DNA from: Pseudanabaena frigida
GTDB taxonomy: Bacteria; Cyanobacteriota; Cyanobacteriia; Pseudanabaenales; Pseudanabaenaceae
Direction: 5' to 3'
Assembly: GCA_003242085.1 (NCBI GenBank)
Contig: QBML01000033.1
Location: 1 to 61,214, forward strand
DNA length: 61,214 nt
Made by a program: the position numbers and the translations under genes. The notes beneath the pieces were generated by a model. It was not told the DNA's origin and did not search any database. It saw nothing but the letters and a program-made list of their open reading frames with translations. Shown one piece after another: positions 1-8,292 of the stretch (positions within the stretch are counted from its first letter, which is position 1; each line of letters begins with the position of its first letter).

Positions 1-105
1 TAAAAAGTTCGATAATCACATTGCTATGATTTGGCTTTTTGTCCATCACTACAATACTCTCATCCAATCTATGATTCTTATCATTCCCTCTTGATCACTA
101 CCCAT

Positions 106-1077
106 CTAAATAGTAAAATTTTCTGTCAAAGAATTGTCATCAAGAGAGACTCGAACACTAAAGCGCTCTCCTATCCTGCCGCTAAATTGAATGTTAATAT
201 AATTATCAATGCTTCTGGCTTGTCCTTTTAAAAATTCATTGCCCGCATCATCCAAAACGACTAATTCAATCAATTCGGGCAGAAAAGCTTCTGAGATTGG
301 ATAAAGCGATAAACGAATATCGATCTCATTTTGACCCTTTGGCGAAATTGTCGTGATTAAGGCTAACAAACATTTAGGCGTTGTAACGCCAAGTTCAAAC
401 AATATGCCACGTCGAATTTCCTGTGAATTAGCTAAATTGTTGAGGAGAGACTTTGAGATTTCTTTTGTACGATAAGCATACTGAGATTGTTTGCTATCTA
501 GTAAATTTTCTATCTCTTGCCATCGAGACTCGAAGAGATTCTTTAACCAGTTGCTAAGACTTACAATAGCTTCGGTACTTCCAGAATTTTGTTGATTAGA
601 TTCTCGTAAAGCAGCGATCGCCACACATAAATTTTCAATCGGTTCTAAGCGATTAAGGGCAATAAATTCTGTCGATACTTTTGACACAAAACCTAATAAA
701 GTTGCCGATCTCAAATTTTCCTCAAATCGCACGACGACATAGCCGAGCCGATCTTCCCAGACTTCAGGTGGCACATAACAGGTTGATTCCCCCAACTGTA
801 GCGATCGGCATTCCAACTTTTTGTCCAATCCTGCAATCTCTAAATCGGCAACATCCGCACACATCTGCACAATGGGATTCCAACTATCACTTGTCTCTAA
901 ATTTGTCGCTATCCCCATCATCTCCAAGTAACAGCGAGTCACGAGTACAGCTAAAGTATTATGCTTTACTCGTTCTGCAACCTCTGAGAAAGGTTGTTGC
1001 GACGCGAACGTTCGGGCAATATTACGCGCTTCAATAGAAATTGGTAGAGATAGAAATTCTTCTTCAATATTAATCAT
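106..1077 (-). CDS. DUF1822 family protein
   Basis: A cyanobacterial DUF1822 protein of about 323 residues. It has a soluble, mixed alpha/beta appearance with no signal peptide or membrane segment. The C-terminal third (near SLYPISEAFLPELIELVVLD) is the part most typical of the family. The longest frame opens with TTG at 1098; the first ATG, at 1077, gives a protein starting MINIEEEF, which I prefer. It lies directly after the sigma-like gene, whose stop codon touches the longer frame, so the two are almost certainly cotranscribed. In cyanobacteria DUF1822 genes often follow such sigma-like genes and lie close to CHAT-domain genes; the exact function is unknown. Family call is fairly secure, role is not. 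Confidence 0.8.
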   Translation of the reverse strand: MINIEEEFLSLPISIEARNIARTFASQQPFSEVAERVKHNTLAVLVTRCYLEMMGIATNLETSDSWNPIVQMCADVADLEIAGLDKKLECRSLQLGESTCYVPPEVWEDRLGYVVVRFEENLRSATLLGFVSKVSTEFIALNRLEPIENLCVAIAALRESNQQNSGSTEAIVSLSNWLKNLFESRWQEIENLLDSKQSQYAYRTKEISKSLLNNLANSQEIRRGILFELGVTTPKCLLALITTISPKGQNEIDIRLSLYPISEAFLPELIELVVLDDAGNEFLKGQARSIDNYINIQFSGRIGERFSVRVSLDDNSLTENFTI

Positions 1078-1098
1078 AGTTATTGCTCTCGGAGTCAA

Positions 1099-1746
1099 TT
1101 AGGCAACTCTTTGCTGTTCGTGAAATTCTTTTAATAAAGGAATACATTTTCTTTGATAAAAGCTGCTGAGTGTTGAAACTGGAAGTACAAATTCTTGTGA
1201 CAACACTTGCCAACTCGTTTCAGGCGGTAAGCGCTTCAGAATTAAAACCTGAGCGTTGACATCAGCGCGATCGCGTATGTAGGTACGCCGTAAATTTTTT
1301 GTTCGATCTGCTTCTGCCCATTGCCTCACTAGCTCTAGTAAATTCGGTGCTTGTGGAGGTGCAACTATACGCTCTATTGTATCTATTGCAGCTCCATTAC
1401 TATCTTCTTTTTCCTCAGAGAAAAATTTCATTTGCTGTTGTTGATTTTCGATATACATATCTTGCAATCGGCGTTTAAGGTAAGCATTTAGCCAAGTAAC
1501 AATGTTGCTCCGCTCAGAGTCATAGGCAGATTTTGCTGTAACAGCCTCACAGAGATTACGACAAAAATATAGCCACGTTAGCTGTAAAGCGTCTTCATAA
1601 TAGGTCGAACTATCTTTCCAAAGTTTTTGCGATCGATTAATCAGACGAACCAGTGATGTTAACCCCTTTTGCCGTAAAACGCTCCCATATGGATGCTGGC
1701 ATGTTTCTATAACAAGCTGCTGTAACTGTTGTTCTAGAGCGGTCAT
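1099..1746 (-). CDS. Sigma-70-like (ECF-type) regulatory protein
   Basis: A 215-residue protein resembling the cyanobacterial sigma-70-family proteins encoded next to DUF1822. Residues 40-100 are helical and look like region 2 (segment YYEDALQLTWLYFCRNLCEA, then a conserved W and R-rich stretch). The C-terminus (PPETSWQVLSQEF followed by STLSSFYQRKCIPLL) looks like a region-4 helix-turn-helix. It presumably recruits RNA polymerase or acts as a regulator; targets cannot be read from here. It is first in a two-gene unit with the DUF1822 gene. ATG start at 1746. Confidence 0.7.
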   Translation of the reverse strand: MTALEQQLQQLVIETCQHPYGSVLRQKGLTSLVRLINRSQKLWKDSSTYYEDALQLTWLYFCRNLCEAVTAKSAYDSERSNIVTWLNAYLKRRLQDMYIENQQQQMKFFSEEKEDSNGAAIDTIERIVAPPQAPNLLELVRQWAEADRTKNLRRTYIRDRADVNAQVLILKRLPPETSWQVLSQEFVLPVSTLSSFYQRKCIPLLKEFHEQQRVA

Positions 1747-1815
1747 TGGATGTGCCTATAACTAAACTGTAAATCTCTGAAATTTATATAGCGATCAAAT
1801 TAAAAATTAGACCAC

Positions 1816-1853
1816 ATTACTTTTAAAATCTTTGCAAAGATTTTAAAAGTAAT
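1816..1853. repeat. 38-bp perfect palindrome
   Basis: An AT-rich perfect inverted repeat with no loop (arms start ATTACTTTTAAAATC), centred on TTTGCAAA. It lies upstream of the sigma-like gene on its 5' side. It could be an operator or cruciform-forming repeat; no T-run follows that would make it a classical terminator for a known gene. Confidence 0.6.
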
Positions 1854-1901
1854 CTTAATTTACGATGCTCTATTTACAGTTTCTTTCTCTCAAAGCCGAA
1901 C

Positions 1902-1927
1902 TAAGAAAATTTTTTAAAATTTTCTTA
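1902..1927. repeat. 12-bp-stem inverted repeat
   Basis: Arms TAAGAAAATTTT and AAAATTTTCTTA around a TT loop. It sits between the sigma-like gene and the IS1 element. AT-only stem; role unknown. Confidence 0.5.
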
Positions 1928-2027
1928 TGGTTCATTGGATATGGAATAGCTGTAAATAATCACTATGTGTTAAAGCTCTATACTTCACAGAAGATATTAG
2001 CTATGCATTAACGTCATGCCAAGATAG

Positions 2028-3093
2028 GCACTGGTCAGTTAAGTCGTGAGGCAGTGAAAGCCACGCAATGATAGCAACTCCAGCATGGAAAGCGGTCGAT
2101 GATAAAGCCCGATCGCCATAGCAGGAGTCTTGTTCTTGCCTAAACCCGCATGAGGTCTCATCCAGTTGTGAACTAATCGTTGTACCGTAACTGCTCGTTG
2201 TAATCCTTCGGCATTCTTAGCATACAAGTTTTGTCTGCGACGATAAGCACTACACCTTCTTCTCAAGGCACTGTTGTTTGCTTCATTATGATTAGCATGA
2301 ACGTCACTCTTGTCGCTAATAGCAGTATAGGGATAGGGATGCTCTGGTTTCACCCATTCCACCCGACGATTTCCCTGTGAACCTTTGATTTTGATAGCAA
2401 CTTCTAAGCCATGTTGCCATACCTTCTGATGTCCATACTCACGACTTACTTCGATGGATTTGAGGTACACACTTGCCATTTGCCACAGTTGTTGTGCATA
2501 TCGCCTTTCTCCATCGGTAAACCATCGGATGTATTGACTCATTTTTGACCATTGCTATGCTGTTTTTGTTGCTATAGCAAATAGTTCGTTGGTTTTGAAT
2601 CCTGTCTATCCAATAACGACTGCCACGTTCGATGAATGTCACTGTCCATCCTTTTGACTCACTGGGGGGGGGAAGGTTCTCGCCTACGCGAGTATAAACT
2701 TCATCTCCTTCGATGGTGACATCTCCTCCTGTTGGAGTGGCTGGACTCCATTGCCCAGACTGAGTTGCCAATTTTTGTTCCCACCTCATGATACTAGTGT
2801 GGGATTTTTCTAGCACTCTCCCACTAGCTCTGATTCCCATCCCCTCTGTTCTCATCTTCATGGCAAAAGACACTATACTTGCTGGGGTTCTCAACCTTGA
2901 CATTGGCGTTCCTGTTCGTTCGTTGAGCCTCTTGACGCATCCTTTACATAGATAATTCTGGATCACTTTGCCGTCTTGATGGTAATCCTTGCCATTCTTG
3001 ACTGTCTTTTCGCTTTGGCAGTGGGGACATTTCATGCCTTTCTCCTTGACTCTGCCTATTTATTTTACTCCTCACGCATTACCTGACCAGTGC
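2028..3093 (-). mobile_element. IS1-family insertion sequence, decayed
   Basis: The element is bounded by 11-bp perfect terminal inverted repeats: GCACTGGTCAG at 2028-2038 and CTGACCAGTGC at 3083-3093. Similarity continues inward imperfectly. The flanks CCAAGATAG (2019-2027) and CCAAGTTAG (3094-3102) agree at 8 of 9 positions and look like an old target duplication of the size expected for IS1. It carries one transposase gene broken by a frameshift and a nonsense codon. To its right the plus strand encodes a leucine-rich-repeat fragment, so the insertion lies in or beside a degraded LRR gene. Confidence 0.85.
2039..3035 (-). pseudogene. IS1-family transposase, frameshifted
   Basis: The N-terminal part (3035 down to about 2600) has the zinc-binding CPHC...CKGC motif, a helix-turn-helix region and the first acidic catalytic segment (VTIEGDEVYT). 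The C-terminal DDE part continues in another frame (SQYIRWFTDGERRYAQ, then NEANNSALRRRCSAYRRRQN). The frame changes near 2600, after RYWID. In the second frame a TAG at 2555-2557 replaces what is probably a Trp codon (KTA*QWSK). IS1 elements can use programmed frameshifting, but the extra stop makes this copy defective. A run of nine C on the coding strand (near 2668) remains in frame. Confidence 0.85.
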
Positions 3094-3094
3094 C

Positions 3095-3213
3095 CAAGTT
3101 AGTAATTTTAAACCTTTAGATAGTTTGACTAAGTTGGATGAACTTAGTGTTTCTGATAATCCCTTAAGTCTCAAGAATTGTCCGCTCAAAAGAAGCATAA
3201 AATTCTGTGCTTA
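3095..3213 (+). pseudogene. Leucine-rich-repeat protein remnant
   Basis: Directly right of the IS1 element the plus strand reads QVSNFKPLDSLTKLDELSVS, then DNPLSLKNCPLKRSIKFCAY and a stop. The spacing of leucines (L-T-K-L-D-E-L-S-V-S-D-N) fits one leucine-rich repeat of the kind common in cyanobacterial LRR proteins. No start codon or further repeats remain on the left side of the IS, where only about 20 open codons are seen after a TAA at 1957. I infer a gene relic that was the IS target. Confidence 0.55.
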
Positions 3214-3231
3214 TTAGGAAGGTTTAATTAA

Positions 3232-3313
3232 ATATAGGATGCGTTAGTGCAACGTCACGCATCAACTAGGCAAAAATTATGGGTTACGCTATCGCTAACC
3301 CGTCCTACATTTA
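3232..3313. repeat. Intergenic palindromic repeat (TAGGATGCGTTAG type)
   Basis: Two adjacent hairpins: GATGCGTTAG...ACGCATC and GGGTTACGCTATCGCTAACCC, flanked by TATAGGA and GTCCTA. This resembles a palindromic spacer repeat seen widely in cyanobacteria. The whole stretch from about 3214 to 3571 has no gene that I can support. Confidence 0.5.
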
Positions 3314-3426
3314 ATTCCAACAACTTACTTAGAGGGAAATGACGATTTAATGACTTCTTAGCTTACTTTTTTTGTGTCATGAAGACTTAATATTTAGTAG
3401 TCCTAAATCATTGTAGATTTTTGGGC

Positions 3427-3479
3427 TTGTGGAAGCGCAATCCTAAATGGTTACGCTTCCACAAACCATTTAGGATTGC
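3427..3479. repeat. Interleaved inverted repeats (pseudoknot topology)
   Basis: Arm A (TTGTGGAAGCG, 3427-3437) pairs with 3454-3464, and arm B (GCAATCCTAAATGGTT, 3437-3452) pairs with 3464-3479. The order A-B-A'-B' means both stems can only form together as a pseudoknot, or else they exclude each other. It lies about 90 bp upstream of the small gene at 3572. A leader RNA switch or a rearranged repeat are both possible. Confidence 0.5.
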
Positions 3480-3571
3480 TATATTAAGTAGAGGTATATT
3501 TGCACAAATGATTCTCATCAATTATTGAGTTGTACTATTGTCCTATTCGCCTATTAATTTGGAGATAAAAA

Positions 3572-3802
3572 GTGAGTTCGGTTTATTTTAAATCTATTCT
3601 AGAAAAGCGAAATCAATGGTTAGAAGAACAAATCCGTAAGATGAGTGTCGATATACTCAGTCTCGGTACCTATACCTGTACGGTTTGCGGCGAAGTTTTA
3701 GGCGAGTACATTATCGACTACGCAGGTGAAAGCATACGGCTTTCTAATGCAGAAACCTATGCATTTCTTCAATTTATTCTTGAGACAGAAATGCCTTCCT
3801 AA
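3572..3802 (+). CDS. Small protein with one CxxC, unknown function
   Basis: A 76-residue soluble protein that I do not recognise. It has one CxxC pair (YTCTVCGEVLG, residues 30-40) that could bind metal or be redox active, but no second pair for a full zinc ribbon. The start is GTG at 3572, chosen because GGAG lies 7 bases upstream (3561-3564). A strong hairpin starts at its stop codon. It is monocistronic, with an unusual interleaved repeat upstream. Real-gene status rests on the good ribosome site and terminator. Confidence 0.65.
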   Translation: MSSVYFKSILEKRNQWLEEQIRKMSVDILSLGTYTCTVCGEVLGEYIIDYAGESIRLSNAETYAFLQFILETEMPS

Positions 3803-3849
3803 AGAAGTGATGACATGCCGCACTATATGTTGCACGTCATCACTTCTTT
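3801..3849. terminator. Hairpin with 14-bp perfect stem (bidirectional)
   Basis: Arms AAAGAAGTGATGAC (3801-3814) and its exact complement (3836-3849) surround a 21-base loop, and TTTAGTTTT follows. It overlaps the stop of the small gene at 3572 and ends just before the stop of the convergent histidine kinase gene, so it can serve both transcripts. Confidence 0.7.
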
Positions 3850-3853
3850 AGTT

Positions 3854-5272
3854 TTAAGTAGCTGTTATTGGTAAAAATACTATGAAGCAAGTTTTACCAG
3901 CGACAGACTCGATCGCTAGACTACCGTGATGTCGATTTTCGATAATGCGTCTGACCACGTCTAGCCCTAATCCCGAACCCTTGCCCATGGGCTTAGTAGT
4001 AAAGAAGGGTTCGAGAATGCGGTTTTTCACTTCGGGAGCGATGCCATGTCCATTGTCGATAATTTCTACTACTAAACATTTGTCTCTGTGACAAGTGCGA
4101 ATCGTAATCGTTGCAGGCGATCCGTCAAAGGAGCCTGTGTTTTCTAGTTCGTAAATTGCATTATCAATTAAATTCGTCCATACCTGATTTAGCTCGCTTC
4201 CAAATGCCAAAATCTGCGGCAAATTCCGATCGTAATCGCGTTTGATCGTAATACCATGCTTGAGTTTGAACGAAAATAATCGCAGCGTATCTTCAATGCC
4301 TTCGTGGATGTCAACTTTTTGCTGTGCGCCCCGATCCATATAGGAATAAGACTTCATTGACTGTACCAATGTCGATATTCTCTCAGCGCCATTCAGCCCA
4401 TTGCCAATCATTGCCATCACGTCAAAGGATAGCGCTAGCCATCGCAGTCCCATGTCTCTTAATTCGGTAGAATCATTCCGCCAACGTTCCATCATCGAGG
4501 ATAATATCTCTGGCTCAACACCACCTAGAGCCAAAGGCTCTACTAATTTCCAAGCCTCCTGTACGCCATAATCCTCTAACCATTCTAGTAATCGATCTTC
4601 GCGATCGCTTAATTCTAAGGGATTAGTTGAGGGATGCGCGATCGCCTCAAAGCCTAAATCGCGAATTTTTAGCCATTCGGCTGTGTGCGCGTCATCGACT
4701 TGACGCTGACCATAAACTAAATTCATGCGTTGCAACTCCAGCATTGCTGGCTTTAAATCCTTTAAGGCGCGAACTAGAGCCGCCGCAGGATTATTTAGTT
4801 CATGGGCTAGTCCTGCCGAGAGCGTACCGAGAGCAGCCATTTTTTCGCGGGTTTGAATAAATGATTCTAGACCTCGTAGGCGTTTCTGCACGGTGCGAAA
4901 CATTAGCTTCTCAAACTCACGGTGGGAATGTAGAACATCGATAAAGTCTTCGGTACAGAGGCGATAGAGTTGGACTTCGTTGACAGCCTCTAAGGTCACA
5001 GGCACATTATCGTCAGAGAGGACTTGAATTTCGCCAAAGAAGGATAATCCTTCATGCCGACCGATGGGCATGTCAACGCCTTGGCTCATGCGGCTAATGT
5101 TAGTAATTCCATTTACTTGAATGTAAAATCCATCGGGGCGATCGCCCTCGCGACAGAGAATATCTCCCGACTTCAGGTGCATCGGCTGGACGCGATCGCA
5201 GATCCACTTAATTCTCTCGATGGGTAAAGTCTGAAAGAGTTCCAGTTGTAATAGAGTATCAGCGCAGAGCAT
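3854..5272 (-). CDS. cNMP-binding-domain sensor histidine kinase
   Basis: A 472-residue cytosolic histidine kinase. Residues 10-125 form a Crp-like cyclic-nucleotide-binding domain (LKSGDILCREGDRPDGFYIQ; SFFGEIQVLSDD). The dimerisation/phosphoacceptor helix has the H-box AGLAHELNNPAAAL with phospho-His near residue 157. The ATPase part has the N-box (NQVWTNLIDNAIYEL), G1 (IDNGHGIAPE) and G2 (GKGSGLGLDVVRRI). There is no transmembrane segment. It probably phosphorylates the receiver domain of the upstream fused flavoprotein, encoded 62 bases away in the same direction. A hairpin between the two could make downstream expression partial. Ligand (cAMP, cGMP or other) unknown. Confidence 0.9.
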   Translation of the reverse strand: MLCADTLLQLELFQTLPIERIKWICDRVQPMHLKSGDILCREGDRPDGFYIQVNGITNISRMSQGVDMPIGRHEGLSFFGEIQVLSDDNVPVTLEAVNEVQLYRLCTEDFIDVLHSHREFEKLMFRTVQKRLRGLESFIQTREKMAALGTLSAGLAHELNNPAAALVRALKDLKPAMLELQRMNLVYGQRQVDDAHTAEWLKIRDLGFEAIAHPSTNPLELSDREDRLLEWLEDYGVQEAWKLVEPLALGGVEPEILSSMMERWRNDSTELRDMGLRWLALSFDVMAMIGNGLNGAERISTLVQSMKSYSYMDRGAQQKVDIHEGIEDTLRLFSFKLKHGITIKRDYDRNLPQILAFGSELNQVWTNLIDNAIYELENTGSFDGSPATITIRTCHRDKCLVVEIIDNGHGIAPEVKNRILEPFFTTKPMGKGSGLGLDVVRRIIENRHHGSLAIESVAGKTCFIVFLPITAT

Positions 5273-5293
5273 GGCAATCTCCTAGACTATGAA

Positions 5294-5330
5294 CAAAGCA
5301 AAAGGATTGCGAAGTAATCCTTTTGCTTTG
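5294..5330 (-). terminator. Intercistronic hairpin between regulator and kinase
   Basis: A 15-bp stem (CAAAGCAAAAGGATT and its complement) with a 7-base loop lies just after the stop of the fused response regulator on the minus strand. It ends in GCTTTGTTC, so termination would be weak. It may set the ratio of regulator to kinase. Confidence 0.6.
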
Positions 5331-5334
5331 AGGG

Positions 5335-6987
5335 TTAAACATTGGCAAGATGTTGATGTACAAATTGCACGCAAATCGATCCTTCGCCTACGCCTGAGGC
5401 AACGCGCTTAACTGAGCCGTGACGTACATCTCCCACAGCAAAGATCCCAGAGATATTTGTCTCTAACAAGAAGCGATCGCGTTTCAATTGCCAAGGCTTA
5501 GTTTTATCGATATCTAAACCAGTTTTTACAAAACCGCGATCGTCTTGTTGAATCAAATCGCCTAGCCATTCCGTACTGGGAGTAGCACCAATGAAAATAA
5601 ATAGCGAACTTGCCGCCAGAGTTTTTACCTCACCTGTTTGCGAATCCTTGACCACAATCTCTTCCAGTTTGTCGCTGCCTTTCACTTCTACGACGCTGTG
5701 GAAAGGTAAAACTTCGATATTAGAAGTTCCTGCAATCTGGTCGATCAAATACTGAGACATACTCTTAGTGAGAGACTCGCCGCGCACTAACATGCGAACC
5801 TTGCTGGCATATTTCGAGAAATACATCGCCGCTTGACCTGCGGAGTTAGCTCCACCCACTATATAAACTTCCTCATTTTGACAAGCCGCTGCTTCAGTTT
5901 GAGCCGCACCATAGTAGACACCTGAACCTGTGAATTGGTCAATTCCCTTTACATCTAACCTGCGCCAAGCTACGCCCATCGCCAAAATTAGGGCGTGGCA
6001 ACTAATCTCTGAACCATTAGATAATGTAATGATGCGATAGTTGTTCTCAATGCGGATGCCTGTTGCTTCTAAGGGTGTTAGGATTTCTACACCAAAACGT
6101 TTGGCTTGGGTGACTCCGCGTCGAGCGAGGTCACTACCACTCAAGCCCACAGGAAATCCTAAATAGTTCTCGATGCGCGAGCTGGTTCCCGCCTGTCCTC
6201 CAGGAGCTTCCTTCTCAATCATCACGGTTCGTAAACCTTCAGAAGCTCCATAAACTGCGGCGGCTAGACCTGCGGGACCACCACCAATAATGGCGAGATC
6301 GTAAAATGGTTTTTCAGCTTCCGTTTGTAGTCCGACTTTTCCCGCGATATCAGTAATACTTGGCTTAACTAATTTCGTGCCGTCAGGCAAAATCACCAAA
6401 GGCAAACAGGGATTACCTTTCTCTCCAGCATATTGTAAAAATTTCTGAGCTTCAGGATTGGTCTCAATATCGAGCCAACGATAGGGAATTTGGTTGCGGG
6501 CAAGGAAATCGCGAATATTGTGGGATTGTGGAGACCAGCGATCGCTAATTACTTTTACGCCTTGAAATTCGGGTTTAAAGTTGGCTTGCCAATCGTTGAG
6601 CAAGTCGTCAAGGGCAGGATAAAGCTTTTCCTGTGGCGGGTCCCAAGGCTTTAATAGGTAGTAGTCCAATCTAGCAGTATTAATCGCGGCGATCGCGGCA
6701 TTCGTATCGGCGTAGGCAGTCAGCAGCACTCGCTTTGCTTCGGGAAAGATGTCACTAGCCTGTTCTAAAAATTCTACGCCGCTCATTTGTGGCATCCGTT
6801 GATCCACTAAAAACAAAGCGATCGCTTCATTGCGAAGTTTGAGTTGCTGGGTGGTGTCAAGTGCCGATGCTCCAGAGTCCGCTCGTACAATCCGAAAGCG
6901 ATCGCCATATTGTTGTCGTAAGTCTCTAGCCACCGCTTGCAATACTGCGGGGTCATCATCAACGGTAAGTATTACAGGCTTGAGCAT
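5335..6987 (-). CDS. Response regulator fused to thioredoxin-reductase-like flavoprotein
   Basis: A 550-residue fusion. Residues 1-125 are a receiver domain (VDDDPAV acidic pair, phospho-Asp in FLVDQRMPQMSG, Lys in YLLKPWDP). Residues about 145-220 look like a glutaredoxin fold without its cysteines (VKVISDRWSPQSHNIRDFL, PLVILPDGTKL). Residues 228-550 are an FAD/NAD(P)H oxidoreductase of the thioredoxin reductase type (IIGGGPAGLAAAVYG; PGGQAGTSSRIENYLGFP; VYIVGGANSAGQAAMYF; IFAVGDVR). The CxxC redox pair of true thioredoxin reductases is missing; that position reads GAAQTEAAAC. It therefore may be an NAD(P)H-dependent flavoprotein switched by phosphorylation. Partner kinase lies just downstream. 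Confidence 0.9.
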   Translation of the reverse strand: MLKPVILTVDDDPAVLQAVARDLRQQYGDRFRIVRADSGASALDTTQQLKLRNEAIALFLVDQRMPQMSGVEFLEQASDIFPEAKRVLLTAYADTNAAIAAINTARLDYYLLKPWDPPQEKLYPALDDLLNDWQANFKPEFQGVKVISDRWSPQSHNIRDFLARNQIPYRWLDIETNPEAQKFLQYAGEKGNPCLPLVILPDGTKLVKPSITDIAGKVGLQTEAEKPFYDLAIIGGGPAGLAAAVYGASEGLRTVMIEKEAPGGQAGTSSRIENYLGFPVGLSGSDLARRGVTQAKRFGVEILTPLEATGIRIENNYRIITLSNGSEISCHALILAMGVAWRRLDVKGIDQFTGSGVYYGAAQTEAAACQNEEVYIVGGANSAGQAAMYFSKYASKVRMLVRGESLTKSMSQYLIDQIAGTSNIEVLPFHSVVEVKGSDKLEEIVVKDSQTGEVKTLAASSLFIFIGATPSTEWLGDLIQQDDRGFVKTGLDIDKTKPWQLKRDRFLLETNISGIFAVGDVRHGSVKRVASGVGEGSICVQFVHQHLANV

Positions 6988-7143
6988 GGGACATCTTAGG
7001 GGGAATGATGGGATCTCAATTAAATTTATATTACAAAATAGCTATGTTTTTTGTTGTGAGGCGATCGCTATTTACTGAATCGTCCCTAAGTTTAATAAAA
7101 TCCTGTACTTAAGTTTGGGTTGTTCTGGGTTTGTCATAAAGAG

Positions 7144-7193
7144 TGCGATCGCTAGTACCGTGAGGCGTGATTTCTGGGTGATCGCATCAACGA
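7144..7193. repeat. HIP1-flanked repeat family A, one copy
   Basis: Reads GCGATCGCTAGTACCGTGAG, then GCGTGATTTCTGGGTGATCGC and ATCAACGATA. It matches the consensus of the dispersed repeat described at 16632-16990. It lies downstream of the RelE-type toxin gene stop. Confidence 0.6.
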
Positions 7194-7196
7194 TAC

Positions 7197-7544
7197 CTAT
7201 TCCTCCACAAATTCTTTAATAATTTTTTCGATCACATTATTCTCTATATCTGACGTGTCGGACTTAGAATAAATCGTCACCAAAACCACACTGGTTTCAG
7301 TTTTCACATAATAAATAACCCGATAACCTGCGCTTTTTCCCTTTTGAATATTGCTATTTTTGAGACGAACCTTAAATACTTGATTATTCAAACCAGAAAT
7401 TTGATTGCCTAAAACTTCTCCTAATTTAAGCTGCTCAATTAGAGGTTCTAGATCCTTACGAATTGAACGATAACGTTTAGCTAATTGACTAAGATCTTTT
7501 TTGAAACGGGAAGTCAGAAAAATTTCGATAGAATTACTCGACAT
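7197..7544 (-). CDS. RelE/ParE-type toxin
   Basis: A protein of about 115 residues with the RelE/ParE fold. It shows an N-terminal strand plus FKKDLSQLAKRYRSIRKDLEPLIEQL helices, a central VFKVRLKNSNIQKGKSAGYR segment with basic residues, and a strand with the typical R-V-I-Y-Y pattern followed by LVTIYSKSD. Such proteins cleave ribosome-bound mRNA or poison gyrase; the subtype cannot be told. ATG at 7544 is preferred over the TTG one codon earlier. It overlaps the antitoxin gene by 11 bases, the usual antitoxin-first order, so translation is coupled. Confidence 0.85.
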   Translation of the reverse strand: MSSNSIEIFLTSRFKKDLSQLAKRYRSIRKDLEPLIEQLKLGEVLGNQISGLNNQVFKVRLKNSNIQKGKSAGYRVIYYVKTETSVVLVTIYSKSDTSDIENNVIEKIIKEFVEE

Positions 7545-7761
7545 CAATCCCCTCCCACATCTGAGATAGAGGAATAGTTTGCCCCCTCATCGCTTCTTGG
7601 AGACCTTGTTTAATACCCTCGATAACAATCTCATCAGGGGTATCATCAAGATTCTCACGGGTTTTTTCGACTAAATATTGTAAAACTTCTTGCTTCTCAT
7701 TAAGTGAAAGTTGATCGATCAAAGTAAAAACCTGATCTTTGGTAATTTGTAAAGTTAGCAT
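7534..7761 (-). CDS. Antitoxin of RelE/ParE-type system
   Basis: A 75-residue acidic protein with helices suited to dimerisation (TLIDQLSLNEKQEVLQYLVEKT) and a C-terminal region (EIVIEGIKQGLQEAMRGQTIPLSQMWEGI) typical of antitoxins paired with RelE/ParE-like toxins in cyanobacteria. The C-terminal part should wrap the toxin. It is the first gene of the pair and probably represses its own promoter. ATG at 7761. Confidence 0.8.
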   Translation of the reverse strand: MLTLQITKDQVFTLIDQLSLNEKQEVLQYLVEKTRENLDDTPDEIVIEGIKQGLQEAMRGQTIPLSQMWEGIDVE

Positions 7762-7907
7762 AGGTGTCAGTTTCCTTAAGTGTTATTCATAAATTTAGCA
7801 AAATATTATTTTCTATTGCCTAAATTATAACGGCACATCAATCCCCCACTCCTCACACCCCCCTCAAATCAAGCGATTGCCTCAACAATTATCTTCTCAA
7901 GTTTGTA

Positions 7908-7960
7908 AGGCGCGATCGCTATTACTATGAGTCGTAATTTTTAGGCGATCGTCTTGGTGG
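7908..7960. repeat. HIP1-flanked repeat family A, one copy
   Basis: Reads GCGATCGCTATTACTATGAG, TCGTAATTTTTAGGCGATCG. It lies between the antitoxin promoter region and the glycine-rich small protein. Confidence 0.6.
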
Positions 7961-7980
7961 TCTGAGTCAAAAAGAAATTA

Positions 7981-8292
7981 CTAGAATAGTTTTTTCAATA
8001 CCTTCTTTCCAAACCTTCCAACTTTTCTAACATCCTCATCTTTAGATAACTTGTCAGCAACTGCTACTGTCGCAATAGCAGCAAGAGGTATAGCCCCCAG
8101 TACAGCAACTCCTCCTAATATTCCTGCACCACCTGCGGCAATCGCTCCACCGCCGATAGTTGCTAGAGCAGAACTTGTTGCGGCGGCTCCAGATAAACCA
8201 GCAGCACTAGCAGTCGAAGCTGCAATTCCATAAACACCAGCAGATGTTGCAACACCAGCAACTCCACCTATTATGACATCTTCATCTTTCAT
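7981..8292 (-). CDS. Small glycine/alanine-rich membrane-active protein
   Basis: A 103-residue protein, very rich in Gly, Ala and Ser, with two or three hydrophobic stretches (VIIGGVAGVATSAGVYGIAA; TIGGGAIAAGGAGILGGVAV) in a glycine-zipper-like pattern and a basic tail (RKVGRFGKKVLKKLF). The segment SGAAATSSALATIGGGAIAA is a motif I associate with diverse bacterial membrane-inserting proteins, but I cannot name a family. It could be a small pore-former, toxin or membrane anchor. It is monocistronic, lying between a toxin-antitoxin pair and a nuclease-like gene. Confidence 0.6.
   Translation of the reverse strand: MKDEDVIIGGVAGVATSAGVYGIAASTASAAGLSGAAATSSALATIGGGAIAAGGAGILGGVAVLGAIPLAAIATVAVADKLSKDEDVRKVGRFGKKVLKKLF

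Noticed and set aside
681-1037. Plus-strand ORF opposite the DUF1822 gene
   Set aside because: Reverse-frame shadow of a well-supported gene; no ribosome site and no recognisable protein features.
2664-2672. Nine-G run as cause of the transposase frameshift
   Set aside because: The frame reads through this run correctly (NLPPPSESKGW); the frame change is further on, near 2600.
3801-3849. Attachment or recombination site
   Set aside because: Perfect 14-bp stem suggested a site-specific element, but its place between two convergent stops is fully explained by a bidirectional terminator.
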